From the NCBI GenBank assembly GCA_003315335.1, contig QNRL01000004.1, positions 310,001 to 374,000 on the forward strand: a DNA stretch of 64,000 nt. Reading direction: 5' to 3'. Origin of the DNA: Pseudocitrobacter faecalis. Its GTDB lineage: Bacteria > Pseudomonadota > Gammaproteobacteria > Enterobacterales > Enterobacteriaceae. Shown piece by piece: positions 42,195 through 52,206 of this stretch. The notes beneath the pieces were generated by a model, which saw only the letters and a list, made by a program, of their open reading frames with translations, was not told where the DNA came from and did not search any database. Numbering within the stretch: the stretch's first letter is position 1; the number at the start of each line of letters is the position of its first letter. The position numbers and the translations under genes were made by a program.

Positions 42195-43388
42195 TTATGC
42201 CGACAGCGCCTGCGCCAGCAGCGTAATCGGGTGTTCGCAGCGCTTGCTGGTGGACATCTCGATTTGCCACTTACAGGTTTCGCAATCGGTCACCACGATA
42301 TCCGCGCCACTTTCCTCTATCTGGCGGAACAGCGGCGCGCCGACGGCCTGGGACGTGGGGTAATTCTCCGATTTAAAGCCATAGGTACCCGCAATACCGC
42401 AGCACTGGGAATCGAGCACCGTAAGCTCCAGCCCGGGAATTTGCCGCAGCAGTTCCAGTGTGTACAGCGTCCAGCCCATTTTCTCCATATGACACGGTGT
42501 GTGATACACCACCTTCAGCGGCAACGGTTTTAGCGGCAGCGTTTTCCCTTCGTCCAGTTTTCGCCACAGCCAGCGCGTGGCGAGGTCGATACGCTCGCGC
42601 AGGCCGCCGTTATCGACATTCAGCAGATGCGGATATTCATCGCGCAGCGTAAAGGTACAAGTGGAAGAGGTCGCGATAACCGGCAGCGATTTATCTTCAA
42701 TGGCCTCGCGCAGTGACGCGACGTTGCTTTGCGCCTGCCTGCGCGCCTTATCGGTGAAACCGTTAGCAATCAACGGCACGCCGCAGCACTTCTCTTTGCT
42801 CAACAGCTGGACACCCGTTCCCAGCGCATTCAGCACCTTAATCAAATCTTTGCCCAATTGCGGATGGTTGTAGTTGACGTAGCAGCCATGGAAAAATGCC
42901 ACCTGCTCGGCAAACTGCGCCTGCTGTTTTGCCACGCTGCGATACCAGCGGCGGAAGGTGCCGAAGGAGTATTTTGGCAGCGTGCGGCGATGATCAATTT
43001 TAAGCGCTGCATCCAGCAGATGACGCACGGGCTTCAGCCCCGTTGCCGCATTCACCAGAGGCGCAAACGGCGTCGACATCTGCCCCATCAGATCCGTATG
43101 GCTGAGTATGCGGTTACGCAATGACGGCGTGGTGACGTCATAGCGCGCGCGGGCGCGCTGGATGATATCGCCAATTTTGACATCGGACGGGCAGGCCACT
43201 TCGCAGCGTTTGCAGTTGATGCAATATTTCAGCGCCTCGTCATACAGCGCGCCATCTTTCAGGCGCAGCCGTTCGCCGTCCGGCCCTGCCTGTTTCGGCC
43301 CCGGATAACGCGGATTCACCCGGCTGATTGGGCAGGCCGTGGTGCAGGCAGTACATTTGATGCAATTCTCGAACTGGCCGTTACTCAT
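42195..43388 (-). CDS. glpC: Anaerobic glycerol-3-phosphate dehydrogenase subunit C
   Basis: This 397-residue membrane-anchoring iron-sulfur subunit passes electrons from GlpAB to menaquinone. It has two ferredoxin motifs, Cys9/12/15/19 ([14 protein letters not shown]) and [13 protein letters not shown], then two CCG domains (KEKCCGVPL and SQCCGIAG) as in heterodisulfide-reductase-type proteins. It overlaps glpB by four bases. Its 3' end is separated from the BIME array by a few bases. Confidence 0.98.
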   Translation of the reverse strand: MSNGQFENCIKCTACTTACPISRVNPRYPGPKQAGPDGERLRLKDGALYDEALKYCINCKRCEVACPSDVKIGDIIQRARARYDVTTPSLRNRILSHTDLMGQMSTPFAPLVNAATGLKPVRHLLDAALKIDHRRTLPKYSFGTFRRWYRSVAKQQAQFAEQVAFFHGCYVNYNHPQLGKDLIKVLNALGTGVQLLSKEKCCGVPLIANGFTDKARRQAQSNVASLREAIEDKSLPVIATSSTCTFTLRDEYPHLLNVDNGGLRERIDLATRWLWRKLDEGKTLPLKPLPLKVVYHTPCHMEKMGWTLYTLELLRQIPGLELTVLDSQCCGIAGTYGFKSENYPTSQAVGAPLFRQIEESGADIVVTDCETCKWQIEMSTSKRCEHPITLLAQALSA

Positions 43389-44644
43389 GCTTCACCTCCC
43401 ACCAGCAGGGCGATTTGCTGCGCGGCATGAAGTGCCGTCACCGCACAAACGCCACCGCCACAGCCCTGAGCGATGGCATCGCAGCCGCCCAGCACCGAAC
43501 CAATCACAAACACATTTTCCAGTTGCTGTCCACCAATGGCCGGGCGCAGCATTGCATCGGTCGCAACCCCAAACTGCTGCCAGGGCTGAGGATCAAAAAC
43601 ATCCGGTCGAGACCATAATGCGCGGCTTGCCGCCTGCATCACATCGAGATTAAGCACCGGCTCGCGAATCGTGTCACGGTTGGCGATTAATCCGTTGCTA
43701 AAGAAACTGCCGCTCGCCAGCACGACATAACGTGCACGCAGGGGAATATCTGCGTGGTTACGCGTCCAGACAGCGGTGGCGCGTTGATGTTCCAGCGTCA
43801 CTTTTTGTACCTCATCGCCCGGCATCCACACGCCGCCCGCGCGGATAAACTGCCGCTGAAGCTGCGCCTGTAACCGCATGCCGGGTACGGATGGTGGGAG
43901 CGTTGGCAGTAGATGGAGCGCGCAGCTGAGCTTTGCGGAAAGCCAGTCATACAGTTGGCTATCGCTGGCGCCAAAACAGGCCGGAAGCCACAGGGCATCG
44001 TAACCTTCTGCCAGCGGAGCGAGCGCATCGTACAACGGTTGCCATTGTTCCGGCTGGTCGAGCAGGCGTGCGATGTTTGCCGCGCGGAATTCGCTGGCGT
44101 TTTCGCGCAATACATCCAGTTGCGGCAGATCGATTTCAACCGAATCAACGTCGAGGCCCTGTTTGCGTAATGATGCAGCGGCAAGCGGAGCCTGAAAATC
44201 GAGAAAGCCGGTTATTCCCACAATACGGACTTTGCTTGCAACGGGCGGGAAGCGCGGCGTCTCACGTGGGCTGAGCCAGGCGCTGCGCAACAAGCCCAGC
44301 GGAGTCACACGTTGATGCGGCTGCCCGGCGTCGCCCTGAAAATCGATACCGCAAGCGCTGAACAGCGCTTGTGCCTGACGGGCGTACGAGAAAACGTTCT
44401 CGCAGCCCACTTTGTTGTAAGGATGCTCAGGGGCTTGCCGCACTAATGCTTTCAGGCCGAGAAGCACATCCTCAACAGGCTGCCCATCGGGCAACTTGCT
44501 CAGGAGATCCAGCGAGCCTGATGCGAAGTTCAGCGCGCTTTGCCCGCGGCTGACAATGGCGCAGCGCAAGCCTTGTGACTGAAGCTGTAATCCGCACACG
44601 AGCCCGGCCAGGCCGCCGCCAATGATAACCGTATCAAATTTCAT
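43385..44644 (-). CDS. glpB: Anaerobic glycerol-3-phosphate dehydrogenase subunit B
   Basis: This 419-residue flavoprotein subunit has the N-terminal FAD/NAD-type motif [15 protein letters not shown] (residues 4-18) and a C-terminal flavin segment near [17 protein letters not shown]. It forms the catalytic dimer with GlpA. The start overlaps the end of glpA by 11 bases, so translation is probably coupled. It is noticeably more diverged from E. coli than GlpA or GlpC. Confidence 0.97.
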   Translation of the reverse strand: MKFDTVIIGGGLAGLVCGLQLQSQGLRCAIVSRGQSALNFASGSLDLLSKLPDGQPVEDVLLGLKALVRQAPEHPYNKVGCENVFSYARQAQALFSACGIDFQGDAGQPHQRVTPLGLLRSAWLSPRETPRFPPVASKVRIVGITGFLDFQAPLAAASLRKQGLDVDSVEIDLPQLDVLRENASEFRAANIARLLDQPEQWQPLYDALAPLAEGYDALWLPACFGASDSQLYDWLSAKLSCALHLLPTLPPSVPGMRLQAQLQRQFIRAGGVWMPGDEVQKVTLEHQRATAVWTRNHADIPLRARYVVLASGSFFSNGLIANRDTIREPVLNLDVMQAASRALWSRPDVFDPQPWQQFGVATDAMLRPAIGGQQLENVFVIGSVLGGCDAIAQGCGGGVCAVTALHAAQQIALLVGGEA

Positions 44645-46256
44645 CCTGATGCTCCTTTTGCAGCCCGCATAGCCCCTGATAAACCCAGCGCGTCAGTTCG
44701 CTTTCGCGCAGCGCATCGCCCCAGGCGATTGGCTGCACGCCTTTCCAGCGTTCATTAAGGAAATCCGACAGTTGTTTCAGCGACTGGCTGGCATTGGTGG
44801 CGTGAAAACGTGGCAACAGACCCGCCGCGCGGCAGGCGCACAATTCGCCCTGACACGTGCCCATACCGACGCGGGTGCGACGACGCAGATCGAGCAGATT
44901 GCGAACATTCAGGTTTTCTACGGCATACTGCACTTCGCCTGCCGTAACGGCTTCACATTCACATACCAGGCTACGATGCAGGCGGTTGTCGCCGATCCAG
45001 CCTGGCGTGCGGTCGCCGTGACGATAAATCACGGAACCCCGCAGTGGCGCAGGCAACGAGATGATGCGCTGGAGTGTTTTCTCCTGGCTTTCACGTGAAC
45101 CGGGTAAAGGCGTGGTGGCGGTGGTACACGATGTCGTGTTTCCGACTTTACGACACACCGCGTCGGTGGCCCATTCGGCCATCAGGCGATAGGTCATCAG
45201 TTTGCCACCGGTGATGGTAATGAATCCCTCTAAACCGTCGCGCTGTGCGTGATCGAATAGCACAATGCCGCGGCTGACGTTGCGCCCGGTTGGGTCGTCA
45301 TCGCAGGCCACTAACGGGCGCACGCCTGAGTAAGCGCGCAGAATGCGCGTGCGGCCCATGCGCGGCGCCAGTTTTTCACCTTCGCGGATGAGCGTATCCA
45401 CTTCCTGGGCGGTGACGCGGTTATCGTCAATTTCATTGTAATCGATGTGCATAGAGGTGGTGCCAATCAACGAAATGGTATCACCCGGCACCAGAATATC
45501 GGCATCAGCTGGTTTGCGGCAGCGGTTAATCACGTGCTGGTTGATGCGATGATCGAGAATGAGCAGGGATCCTTTGGCCGGGAACATGCGAATGCTCAGG
45601 TCGGCGTACTCGGCGATGCGTTGCCCCCAGATACCGGCGGCGTTCACCACTACTTGCGCACGAAGCTCACGCGTTTCCTTTGTTTGGCGAGCGCATAACC
45701 GTACGCCACGCACGTTCGCGCCGTCGCGAATCAGCCCAATGACTTCATGACCGGTGAGAATGTCCGCGCCGTGTTCGCGCGCATCCAGCATATTGGCAGC
45801 CGTCAAACGGAAGGGATCAACCGTGCCGTCCGGCACTTTTACCGCGCCTGTCAGCGCCGGGTTAACGCCCGGTTCGATGCGTAGGGCTTCCTCAGGCTCG
45901 ATCGCCTGCGCGTCGATACCCGCGCTTGCGCAGGCCTGCAAAAAGGTCGATTGAAAGTCGAGGCTATCTTCCGGCAGGGTGATAAACAGCCCGCCGGTGG
46001 GCTCAATGCAGTGGCGGGCGATATGTTTCAGAATACGGTTTTCGCTGATGCATTCACGTGCCGATTCGCTATCGGTGACGGCGTAGCGTGCGCCGCTGTG
46101 AAGCAGACCGTGGTTGCGTCCGGTCGCGCCAGTGGCAATGTCGTGGCGTTCGACCAGGACGACCTTGAGGCCACGCAGTGCGCAGTCGCGGGCAATTCCC
46201 GCGCCGGTGGCGCCACCGCCGATGATAATCGCATCGTACTCCCCTGATTGCTGCAT
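44634..46256 (-). CDS. glpA: Anaerobic glycerol-3-phosphate dehydrogenase subunit A
   Basis: I use ATG 46256 ([20 protein letters not shown]) with GGGGCAGG upstream, giving 540 residues (E. coli 542); a longer frame to 46334 is rejected. FAD-binding GGGATGAG is followed by [23 protein letters not shown], typical of the GlpA/GlpD family. The C-terminal BFD-like [2Fe-2S] domain carries cysteines in LVCECEAVT and [12 protein letters not shown]. It oxidises sn-glycerol-3-phosphate to DHAP anaerobically. In E. coli glpTQ lie divergently upstream; here inaA occupies that position. Confidence 0.98.
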   Translation of the reverse strand: MQQSGEYDAIIIGGGATGAGIARDCALRGLKVVLVERHDIATGATGRNHGLLHSGARYAVTDSESARECISENRILKHIARHCIEPTGGLFITLPEDSLDFQSTFLQACASAGIDAQAIEPEEALRIEPGVNPALTGAVKVPDGTVDPFRLTAANMLDAREHGADILTGHEVIGLIRDGANVRGVRLCARQTKETRELRAQVVVNAAGIWGQRIAEYADLSIRMFPAKGSLLILDHRINQHVINRCRKPADADILVPGDTISLIGTTSMHIDYNEIDDNRVTAQEVDTLIREGEKLAPRMGRTRILRAYSGVRPLVACDDDPTGRNVSRGIVLFDHAQRDGLEGFITITGGKLMTYRLMAEWATDAVCRKVGNTTSCTTATTPLPGSRESQEKTLQRIISLPAPLRGSVIYRHGDRTPGWIGDNRLHRSLVCECEAVTAGEVQYAVENLNVRNLLDLRRRTRVGMGTCQGELCACRAAGLLPRFHATNASQSLKQLSDFLNERWKGVQPIAWGDALRESELTRWVYQGLCGLQKEHQDEI

Positions 46257-46324
46257 TTTCCTGCCCCTACATAACAATATCCTTGTCTTCAGTAGGCCAT
46301 AATTTGTGGAGAATTTGTTTGATG

Positions 46325-46363
46325 TTGCGCACATTCGAACTTATTGCTTTCGTTTTCGCGCAT
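46325..46363. promoter_or_regulatory. Candidate tandem GlpR operators upstream of glpA
   Basis: Two imperfect matches to the GlpR operator (half-sites ATGTTCG/CGAACAT with a 4-base spacer) are 21 bases apart: TTGCGCA-CATT-CGAACTT (46325-46342) and GCTTTCG-TTTT-CGCGCAT (46346-46363). Spacing of two helical turns is typical of tandem GlpR sites. Individual matches are moderate. Confidence 0.4.
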
Positions 46364-46468
46364 TGCGGGCCTAAAAATGAGATGAACAGATAAATGCTAA
46401 GCGCTTTGATAAAGGTATTATATGATTCACTTTTGGTAATGTTTAAGCGATAGCGGGCGAGGCAAGTA

Positions 46469-47119
46469 ATGGCTGTGTCAAATGGACTGGATGAATTTAA
46501 TCAGTGGTGGGCGACAGAAGGTGACTGGGTTGAAGAGCCGAACTACCGCCGAAACGGAATGAGTGGCGTCCAGTGTATTGAGCGTGATGGTAAAAAACTG
46601 TACGTGAAGCGTATGACCCAGCACCTGTTCCGCTCGGTTCGCTATCCGTTTGGTCGCCCGACCATTGTGCGTGAAATTGCCGTGATTAAAGATCTCGAAA
46701 AAGCGGGCGTTATCGTGCCGAAGATCGTTTATGGCAAAGCGATGAAGATTGATGGCGAATGGCGCGCGTTGTTGGTCACCGAAGACATGAAAGGTTTTAT
46801 CAGCATTGGCGACTGGTATCATCAGCATGCGGTTACCCCTTTCCCGGACGACGTCCGTGAAGCCATGCTGAAGGCCGTTGCCGTGGCTTTCAAAAAGATG
46901 CACAGCGTGAATCGTCAGCACGGTTGTTGCTATGTGCGTCATATCTATGTCAAAACGGAAGGTACGGTAGAAGCTGGTTTCCTCGATCTTGAGAAAAGCC
47001 GTCGTCGTCTGAGTCGCGAAAAAGCGATTCATCATGACTTCTCGCAGCTGGAAAAATACCTCGACCCGATTCCGAAAGCAGATTGGGAAAAGGTGAAAGC
47101 GTACTATTACGCATTGTGA
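46469..47119 (+). CDS. inaA: InaA, lipopolysaccharide-kinase-like stress protein
   Basis: This 216-residue protein is collinear with E. coli InaA. It belongs to the Kdo/WaaP kinase-like family: LYVKRMTQHLFRS supplies an N-lobe lysine and AGFLDLEKSRRR the C-lobe DLxK-type segment, but key kinase residues are atypical, so activity is unproven. E. coli inaA is induced by weak acids and redox compounds through MarA/SoxS/Rob. The function is unknown. It is divergent from glpA here. Confidence 0.95.
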   Translation: MAVSNGLDEFNQWWATEGDWVEEPNYRRNGMSGVQCIERDGKKLYVKRMTQHLFRSVRYPFGRPTIVREIAVIKDLEKAGVIVPKIVYGKAMKIDGEWRALLVTEDMKGFISIGDWYHQHAVTPFPDDVREAMLKAVAVAFKKMHSVNRQHGCCYVRHIYVKTEGTVEAGFLDLEKSRRRLSREKAIHHDFSQLEKYLDPIPKADWEKVKAYYYAL

Positions 47120-47128
47120 GGAAAAACT

Positions 47129-47156
47129 GCCGGATGCGGCGTGCGCCTTATCCGGC
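47129..47156. repeat. Single REP element between inaA and yfaE
   Basis: GCCGGATGCGGCGTGCGCCTTATCCGGC, the same palindromic-unit type as in the 94-base array, lies between two convergent genes. Confidence 0.9.
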
Positions 47157-47178
47157 CTGATTAAGGTCTCACGCCTTT

Positions 47179-47433
47179 CTACATTTCTATTTCAATATCG
47201 CCCTTCGCCCGGCAGCAGCAGGGCAAAATCTCGCCTGGCTGAATGAATGCCAGCGGCTCCGTCAGCCAGTCGACCTGACCCGTGACCAGCCGCGTGCGGC
47301 ATGAGCCGCAGTAGCCTTCGCGGCACTGATATTCAACCGCAACATTGTGAGATTCCAGCGCCGCCAGCAGAGAAGGGTGTTCATCCTGGCACACTAACTG
47401 TGTGCCAGAGATGCGAAGGATAACGCGGCTCAT
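47179..47433 (-). CDS. yfaE: YfaE, 2Fe-2S ferredoxin for NrdB cofactor maintenance
   Basis: This 84-residue plant-type ferredoxin has cluster cysteines Cys37, Cys42, Cys45 (CREGYCGSC) and one of Cys72-74 (PCCCR). In E. coli it delivers electrons to regenerate the diferric-tyrosyl radical cofactor of NrdB. It shares one base with the nrdB stop (TGATG), so it is the third gene of nrdAB-yfaE and translationally coupled. Confidence 0.97.
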   Translation of the reverse strand: MSRVILRISGTQLVCQDEHPSLLAALESHNVAVEYQCREGYCGSCRTRLVTGQVDWLTEPLAFIQPGEILPCCCRAKGDIEIEM

Positions 47434-48563
47434 CAGAGCTGGAAATCACTCAGGTCGTCGGTGTTAACTTCAGAGTCAATCTGACCGACCAGGTAAGAGC
47501 TCACTTCCACTTCCTGCGGTGCCACCTGCACGTTATCGGACACCAGCCAGGTGTTGATCCACGGGATTGGGTTAGAACGTGTCTGGAAGGGCAGATCGAG
47601 ACCTACCGCCTGCATGCGGATGTTGGTGATGTATTCCACGTACTGGCAAAGAATATCTTTGTTCAGGCCGATCATCGAACCGTCGCGGAACAGGTAATCT
47701 GCCCACTCTTTTTCCTGAAGGGCCGCCTGCACGAACAGGTCATAACACTCCTGTTTACACTCTTCCGCGATTTCTGCCATTTCCGGGTCATCGACGCCGC
47801 TGCGCAGCAGGTTCAGCATATGCTGCGTGCCGGTCAGGTGCAGCGCTTCGTCACGAGCGATCAGGCGAATGATCTTGGCATTGCCTTCCATCAGCTCACG
47901 TTCCGCAAACGCGAAGGAGCAGGCGAAGCTGACATAGAAACGAATTGCTTCCAGCGCGTTAACGCTCATCAGACACAGGTAGAGCTTTTTCTTCAGTTCG
48001 CGCAGGTTGACGGTAACGGTTTTGCCGTTCACCGTATGCGTGCCTTCACCCAGCAGATGCCAGTAGCTGGTCATCTCAATCAGTTCGTCGTAGTAGCTGG
48101 AGATGCCTTCCGCGCGTTTCTGAATCTGCTCGTTGGTCACAATATCATCAAACACAATCGCCGGATCGTTGACGATGTTACGGATAATATGGGTGTAAGA
48201 GCGGGAGTGGATAGTTTCTGAAAACGCCCAGGTTTCCACCCATGTTTCCAGTTCCGGAATGGAGATCAGCGGCAGCAGCGCGACGTTCGGGCTACGGCCC
48301 TGAATGGAGTCGAGCAGCGTTTGATACTTCAGGTTGCTGATGAAAATATGTTTTTCGTGCTCTGGCAGCGCCTGGTAATCAATGCGGTCGCGGGAGACGT
48401 CAACCTCTTCCGGCCGCCAGAAGAAGGAGAGCTGCTTTTCAATCAGCTTTTCGAAGATGTCGTATTTTTGCTGATCGTAGCGGGCCACGTTGACCGGCTG
48501 GCCGAAGAACATCGGCTCTTTGAGCTGGTCATTTTTCGTCTGTGAAAAGGTGGTATATGCCAT
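47433..48563 (-). CDS. nrdB: Ribonucleoside-diphosphate reductase 1 subunit beta
   Basis: This 376-residue R2 subunit holds the diiron-tyrosyl radical. Iron-ligand helices are seen as [30 protein letters not shown] (read in parts: Glu in [12 protein letters not shown] with the adjacent radical Tyr) and [13 protein letters not shown]. The C-terminal tail ending DDLSDFQL docks onto NrdA. It is separated from nrdA by 123 bases that contain the second copy of the composite palindromic repeat. Confidence 0.98.
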   Translation of the reverse strand: MAYTTFSQTKNDQLKEPMFFGQPVNVARYDQQKYDIFEKLIEKQLSFFWRPEEVDVSRDRIDYQALPEHEKHIFISNLKYQTLLDSIQGRSPNVALLPLISIPELETWVETWAFSETIHSRSYTHIIRNIVNDPAIVFDDIVTNEQIQKRAEGISSYYDELIEMTSYWHLLGEGTHTVNGKTVTVNLRELKKKLYLCLMSVNALEAIRFYVSFACSFAFAERELMEGNAKIIRLIARDEALHLTGTQHMLNLLRSGVDDPEMAEIAEECKQECYDLFVQAALQEKEWADYLFRDGSMIGLNKDILCQYVEYITNIRMQAVGLDLPFQTRSNPIPWINTWLVSDNVQVAPQEVEVSSYLVGQIDSEVNTDDLSDFQL

Positions 48564-48585
48564 GAATGTGTCCTGTGGTTTTAAT

Positions 48586-48677
48586 GCCCCCTCACCCTAA
48601 CCCCCTCCCGGAGGGAGAGGGAATGGCTCGGTGCGCTTTTCACCCTCTCCCTCCGGGAAAGGGCCGGGGTGAGGGGG
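48586..48677. repeat. Composite palindromic repeat in the nrdA-nrdB gap (copy 2)
   Basis: Outer arms CCCCCTCACCC (48587-48597) and GGGGTGAGGGGG (48666-48677) enclose two CCCTCYCCC-type hairpins, at about 48601-48621 and 48643-48663, separated by about 20 bases. It has the same plan and nearly the same arms as the element at 20074-20180 but is more degenerate (mismatches in both inner stems). Confidence 0.85.
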
Positions 48678-48686
48678 AAATAATGA

Positions 48687-50972
48687 TCAGATCTTACACG
48701 CGCCGCTTTCGCAGCCATCGTCCTGAATAGACGGCACCAGGTCATCCTGTGCATCTTCAGCCCCGTCGCGGGTGTTCTGATAGTACAGGGTTTTCACGCC
48801 AAATTTATAGGCGGTGAGCAAGTCTTTCAGCAACTGCTGCATCGGCACTTTCCCTGACGGGAAGCGTGACGGATCATAGTTGGTGTTGGCAGAAATCGAC
48901 TGATCGATAAATTTCTGCATGATGCCCACCAGTTGCAGGTAGCCGTCGTTGTTCGGCATATCCCACAGCAGTTCATACGCGTCGTGCAGGTGTTCGTAGT
49001 CCGGCACAACCTGACGCAGGATACCGTCTTTCGACGCTTTGATGCTGACGTAGCCGCGCGGCGGTTCAATACCGTTAGTGGCGTTGGAAATCTGCGATGA
49101 TGTCTCGGATGGCATCAGGGCAGAGAGCGTGGAGTTACGCAGACCGTGGGTCTTAATAGACTCGCGCAGGGCTTCCCAGTCAAGGTGCAGCGGTTCGCTG
49201 GTGATCGCATCCAGATCTTTCTTGTAGGTATCGATCGGCAGAATACCTTTGGCGTAGGTGGTTTCGTTGAACCACGGGCATGCGCCTTGTTCGATCGCCA
49301 GTTCATTAGAGGCTTTCAGCAGATAGTACTGAATCGCTTCGAACGTTTCGTGCGTCAGGTTGTTGGCGCTGCCATCGGAATAACGTTTACCGTTTTTCGC
49401 CAGCCAGTATGCAAAGTTGATGACGCCAATACCCAGAGTACGACGACCCATGGCGCCACGTTTAGCGGCCAGAATTGGGTAATCCTGATAATTAAGCAGG
49501 GCATCCAGCGCACGCACCGCCAGCACGGCCAGTTCTTCCAGCTCGCTCAGATCTTTGATAGCACCCAGGTTAAACGCAGAAAGCGTACAGAGGGCGATTT
49601 CGCCGTTTTCGTCGTTAACGTCGTTCAGCGGTTTGGTCGGCAGGGCGATTTCCAGGCACAGGTTAGACTGGCGTACTGGCGCAATCGCCGGGTCAAACGG
49701 GCTGTGGGTGTTGCAGTGGTCGACGTTCTGGATGTAGATACGGCCAGTGGAGGCGCGTTCCTGCATCATCAGCGAGAACAGTTCAACCGCTTTCACGCGC
49801 TGTTTACGGATGCTGTCGTCGTTTTCATACTGCACGTACAGGCGCTCGAATTCGTCCTGATCGGCGAAGAACGCGTCGTACAGGCCAGGAACGTCAGACG
49901 GGCTGAACAGCGTGATGTCGCCGCCTTTCAGCAGACGGGTGTACATCAGTTTGTTGATCTGCACGCCGTAGTCCATGTGACGCACGCGGTTGCCTTCGAC
50001 ACCGCGGTTGTTTTTCAGTACCAGCAGGCTTTCCACTTCCAGATGCCACATCGGGTAGAACAGCGTTGCCGCACCGCCACGCACGCCGCCCTGAGAGCAG
50101 GATTTCACTGCCGTCTGGAAGTGCTTATAGAACGGGATACAGCCGGTGTGGAACGCTTCACCGCCACGGATCGGGCTACCCAACGCACGGATGCGACCGG
50201 CGTTAATGCCGATACCCGCACGCTGGGAAACGTATTTCACGATCGCGCTGGAGGTGGCGTTGATGGAGTCCAGGCTGTCACCGCACTCGATCAGCACGCA
50301 GGAGCTGAACTGGCGAGTCGGGGTACGCACGCCGGACATAATCGGCGTCGGCAGAGAAATCTTGAACGTAGAAACCGCATCATAGAAGCGTTTAACGTAG
50401 CTCAGGCGCGTGTCGCGCGGGTAGTTTGAGAACAGGCACGCGGCAACCAGAATATAGAGGAACTGGGCGCTCTCGTAGATTTCGCCCGTTACGCGGTTCT
50501 GTACCAGGTATTTGCCTTCAAGCTGTTTTACAGCAGCGTAAGAGAAGGTCATATCACGGTCGTGGACAATGAAAGAGTCCATCTGCTTGAACTCTTCTTC
50601 CGTATAGTCTTCCAGCAGATGATTGTCGTATTTACCCAGTTCAACCATTTTCAGTACGTGGTCGAACAGCTTCGGCGGCTCAAACTGGCCGTAGGCTTTT
50701 TTACGCAGGTGGAAAATCGCCAGGCGTGCGGCCAGGTACTGGTAATCCGGGGCGTCGCGGGAGATCAGATCGGCTGCAGCTTTAATGATGGTTTCATGGA
50801 TATCGGAAGTTTTAATCCCATCATAGAACTGAATGTGAGAACGCAGTTCAACCTGAGAGATAGAGACGTTTTCCAGACCTTCAGCCGCCCAGTCGAGCAC
50901 TCGATGGATTTTATCAAGATTGATGCGCTCAGTGCGGCCATCACGCTTAGTCACCAGCAGACTCTGATTCAT
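48687..50972 (-). CDS. nrdA: Ribonucleoside-diphosphate reductase 1 subunit alpha
   Basis: ATG 50972 (MNQSLLVTKRDGRTERI) gives 761 residues, equal to E. coli; an upstream extension to 51020 is rejected. The N-terminal ATP-cone (allosteric activity site) covers about residues 5-95. The active-site segments are RQFSSCVL, NLCLEIALPT and LCTLSAFNLGA, and the C-terminal redox-active pair is Cys754/Cys759 (CESGACKI). It reduces NDPs to dNDPs for DNA synthesis. It lies downstream of DnaA and NrdR boxes. Confidence 0.99.
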   Translation of the reverse strand: MNQSLLVTKRDGRTERINLDKIHRVLDWAAEGLENVSISQVELRSHIQFYDGIKTSDIHETIIKAAADLISRDAPDYQYLAARLAIFHLRKKAYGQFEPPKLFDHVLKMVELGKYDNHLLEDYTEEEFKQMDSFIVHDRDMTFSYAAVKQLEGKYLVQNRVTGEIYESAQFLYILVAACLFSNYPRDTRLSYVKRFYDAVSTFKISLPTPIMSGVRTPTRQFSSCVLIECGDSLDSINATSSAIVKYVSQRAGIGINAGRIRALGSPIRGGEAFHTGCIPFYKHFQTAVKSCSQGGVRGGAATLFYPMWHLEVESLLVLKNNRGVEGNRVRHMDYGVQINKLMYTRLLKGGDITLFSPSDVPGLYDAFFADQDEFERLYVQYENDDSIRKQRVKAVELFSLMMQERASTGRIYIQNVDHCNTHSPFDPAIAPVRQSNLCLEIALPTKPLNDVNDENGEIALCTLSAFNLGAIKDLSELEELAVLAVRALDALLNYQDYPILAAKRGAMGRRTLGIGVINFAYWLAKNGKRYSDGSANNLTHETFEAIQYYLLKASNELAIEQGACPWFNETTYAKGILPIDTYKKDLDAITSEPLHLDWEALRESIKTHGLRNSTLSALMPSETSSQISNATNGIEPPRGYVSIKASKDGILRQVVPDYEHLHDAYELLWDMPNNDGYLQLVGIMQKFIDQSISANTNYDPSRFPSGKVPMQQLLKDLLTAYKFGVKTLYYQNTRDGAEDAQDDLVPSIQDDGCESGACKI

Positions 50973-51012
50973 GTGCTTTTTACCTGTCCGTGAAAAGGAA
51001 ATATCCCCCCAC

Positions 51013-51051
51013 TTATCCACAAACGTTGCTTGTGGCTAAGTCTGTGGATAA
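51013..51051. promoter_or_regulatory. Two inverted DnaA boxes upstream of nrdA
   Basis: A perfect TTATCCACA at 51013-51021 and its perfect reverse complement TGTGGATAA at 51043-51051 lie 41-79 bases before nrdA. DnaA binding upstream of E. coli nrdAB links dNTP synthesis to replication initiation. Confidence 0.85.
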
Positions 51052-51099
51052 ATACTATATATGGGGGTTCTTTGATAAGTGAAACGCTATATGGTGAGT
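51052..51099. promoter_or_regulatory. Tandem NrdR boxes upstream of nrdA
   Basis: ATACTATATATGGGGG (51052-51067) and ACGCTATATGGTGAGT (51084-51099) share the CTATAT core of NrdR boxes. The cores are 32 bases apart, three helical turns, as required for cooperative NrdR binding. NrdR represses ribonucleotide reductase genes when dATP is high. Confidence 0.75.
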
Positions 51100-51319
51100 A
51101 TTCTAGTCTGCTTTCTTTCTCATACAAGAGTTGATTTTGAGGTTAAATTGAGGTTTAGAAAGCGTAAAAAAGGCTAAGTCCGCACGCAGTAAGGGCTGTA
51201 AGGGATGTCAACGATTTGCAAAAAAAAATGAAAATTTGATCGAGTGCCGATTTCTTCATCGACAGGGAGGATAGCGCTGCTTGATGCAGCGCAAATCTAT
51301 ATAAGAATATCTTCTGATG
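51100..51319. other. Remainder of the nrdA upstream region and ubiG 3' flank
   Basis: AT-rich sequence without a gene. It contains a poly-A tract near 51221 and, close to ubiG, a perfect 7-base-pair hairpin GCGCTGC-ttgat-GCAGCGC (51274-51292). The hairpin lacks a U-tract on the minus strand, so it is at best a weak ubiG terminator. E. coli has Fis sites in this region; I cannot define them here. Confidence 0.4.
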
Positions 51320-52048
51320 TCAGCTATTTTTGTCCGTTGTATGCAACATATAGTTAACATCAACGCCCGGAGCCAGCTTAAAGGTGTTGGTCAGCGGGTT
51401 GTAGTGCAGGCCGATCATATGCTGCTCGCGCAGGTTGGTTTCATCGACCCAGCGCAGCAGTTCGGCAGGCTTGATAAACTTCTTAATATCATGCGTGCCT
51501 TTTGGCACCATTTTCAGAATGTACTCTGCACCGATGACCGCCATCAGCCAGGATTTGCCGTTGCGGTTCAGGGTGGAAAAGAAGACGTGACCGCCCGGCT
51601 TTACCAATTGTGCGCAGGCTTTTACGACCGATTGCGGGTCTGGCACGTGCTCCAGCATTTCCATGCAGGTGACCACATCATATTGCTGCGCATGTTTCGC
51701 GGCATGTTCTTCGACCGTTTCCTGCACGTAATCGACGTGAATCCCGGATTCCAGCGAGTGCAAACGTGCCACCTGTAATGGTTCGAAGCCCATATCCAGG
51801 CCGGTGACTTGTGCGCCTTCACGCGCCATGCTCTCGGCCAGAATGCCGCCGCCGCAGCCGACATCCAACACTTTCTTGCCAAAAAGGCCGTCAGCGCGTT
51901 CGGCGATATAGCCCAGACGCAGGGGGTTGATCCGGTGCAACGGTTTAAACTCGCCTTCCAAATCCCACCAGCGCGAAGCCACGGCTTCAAATTTGGCAAT
52001 CTCGTCGTGGTCAACGTTGGGCGCTAACGTGTTTTTTTCGGCATTCAT
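51320..52048 (-). CDS. ubiG: Ubiquinone biosynthesis O-methyltransferase UbiG
   Basis: ATG 52048 has CAGGAG six bases upstream and begins [11 protein letters not shown] (242 residues); a GTG two codons earlier is in frame. It is a class I SAM methyltransferase: motif [17 protein letters not shown] (about 60-75), [10 protein letters not shown] and [15 protein letters not shown]. It performs both O-methylations in ubiquinone synthesis. Its N-terminal helices bind membrane lipid. It is divergent from gyrA. Confidence 0.98.
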   Translation of the reverse strand: MNAEKNTLAPNVDHDEIAKFEAVASRWWDLEGEFKPLHRINPLRLGYIAERADGLFGKKVLDVGCGGGILAESMAREGAQVTGLDMGFEPLQVARLHSLESGIHVDYVQETVEEHAAKHAQQYDVVTCMEMLEHVPDPQSVVKACAQLVKPGGHVFFSTLNRNGKSWLMAVIGAEYILKMVPKGTHDIKKFIKPAELLRWVDETNLREQHMIGLHYNPLTNTFKLAPGVDVNYMLHTTDKNS

Positions 52049-52131
52049 GGGCACTCCTGGTCCTTATTTCATTATTACCGCGAGTATATCAGCACAACGA
52101 CGCGAATAAAGCTCTGGCAGAACGCTATAGG

Positions 52132-52162
52132 TTTACCTGTCTTTACGCGGTTGTGTTATAAT
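52132..52162 (+). promoter_or_regulatory. gyrA promoter
   Basis: A perfect TATAAT at 52157-52162 with TTACCT (52133-52138) 18 bases upstream, 45 bases before the gyrA ATG. E. coli gyrA is relaxation-stimulated through the sequence around its -10. Confidence 0.7.
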
Positions 52163-52206
52163 TTGCGACCTTTGAATCCGGGATACAGTAGAGGGATAGC
52201 GGTTAG

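Noticed and set aside
49146..50429. 427-codon plus-strand frame opposite nrdA
   Set aside because: Antisense shadow of nrdA.
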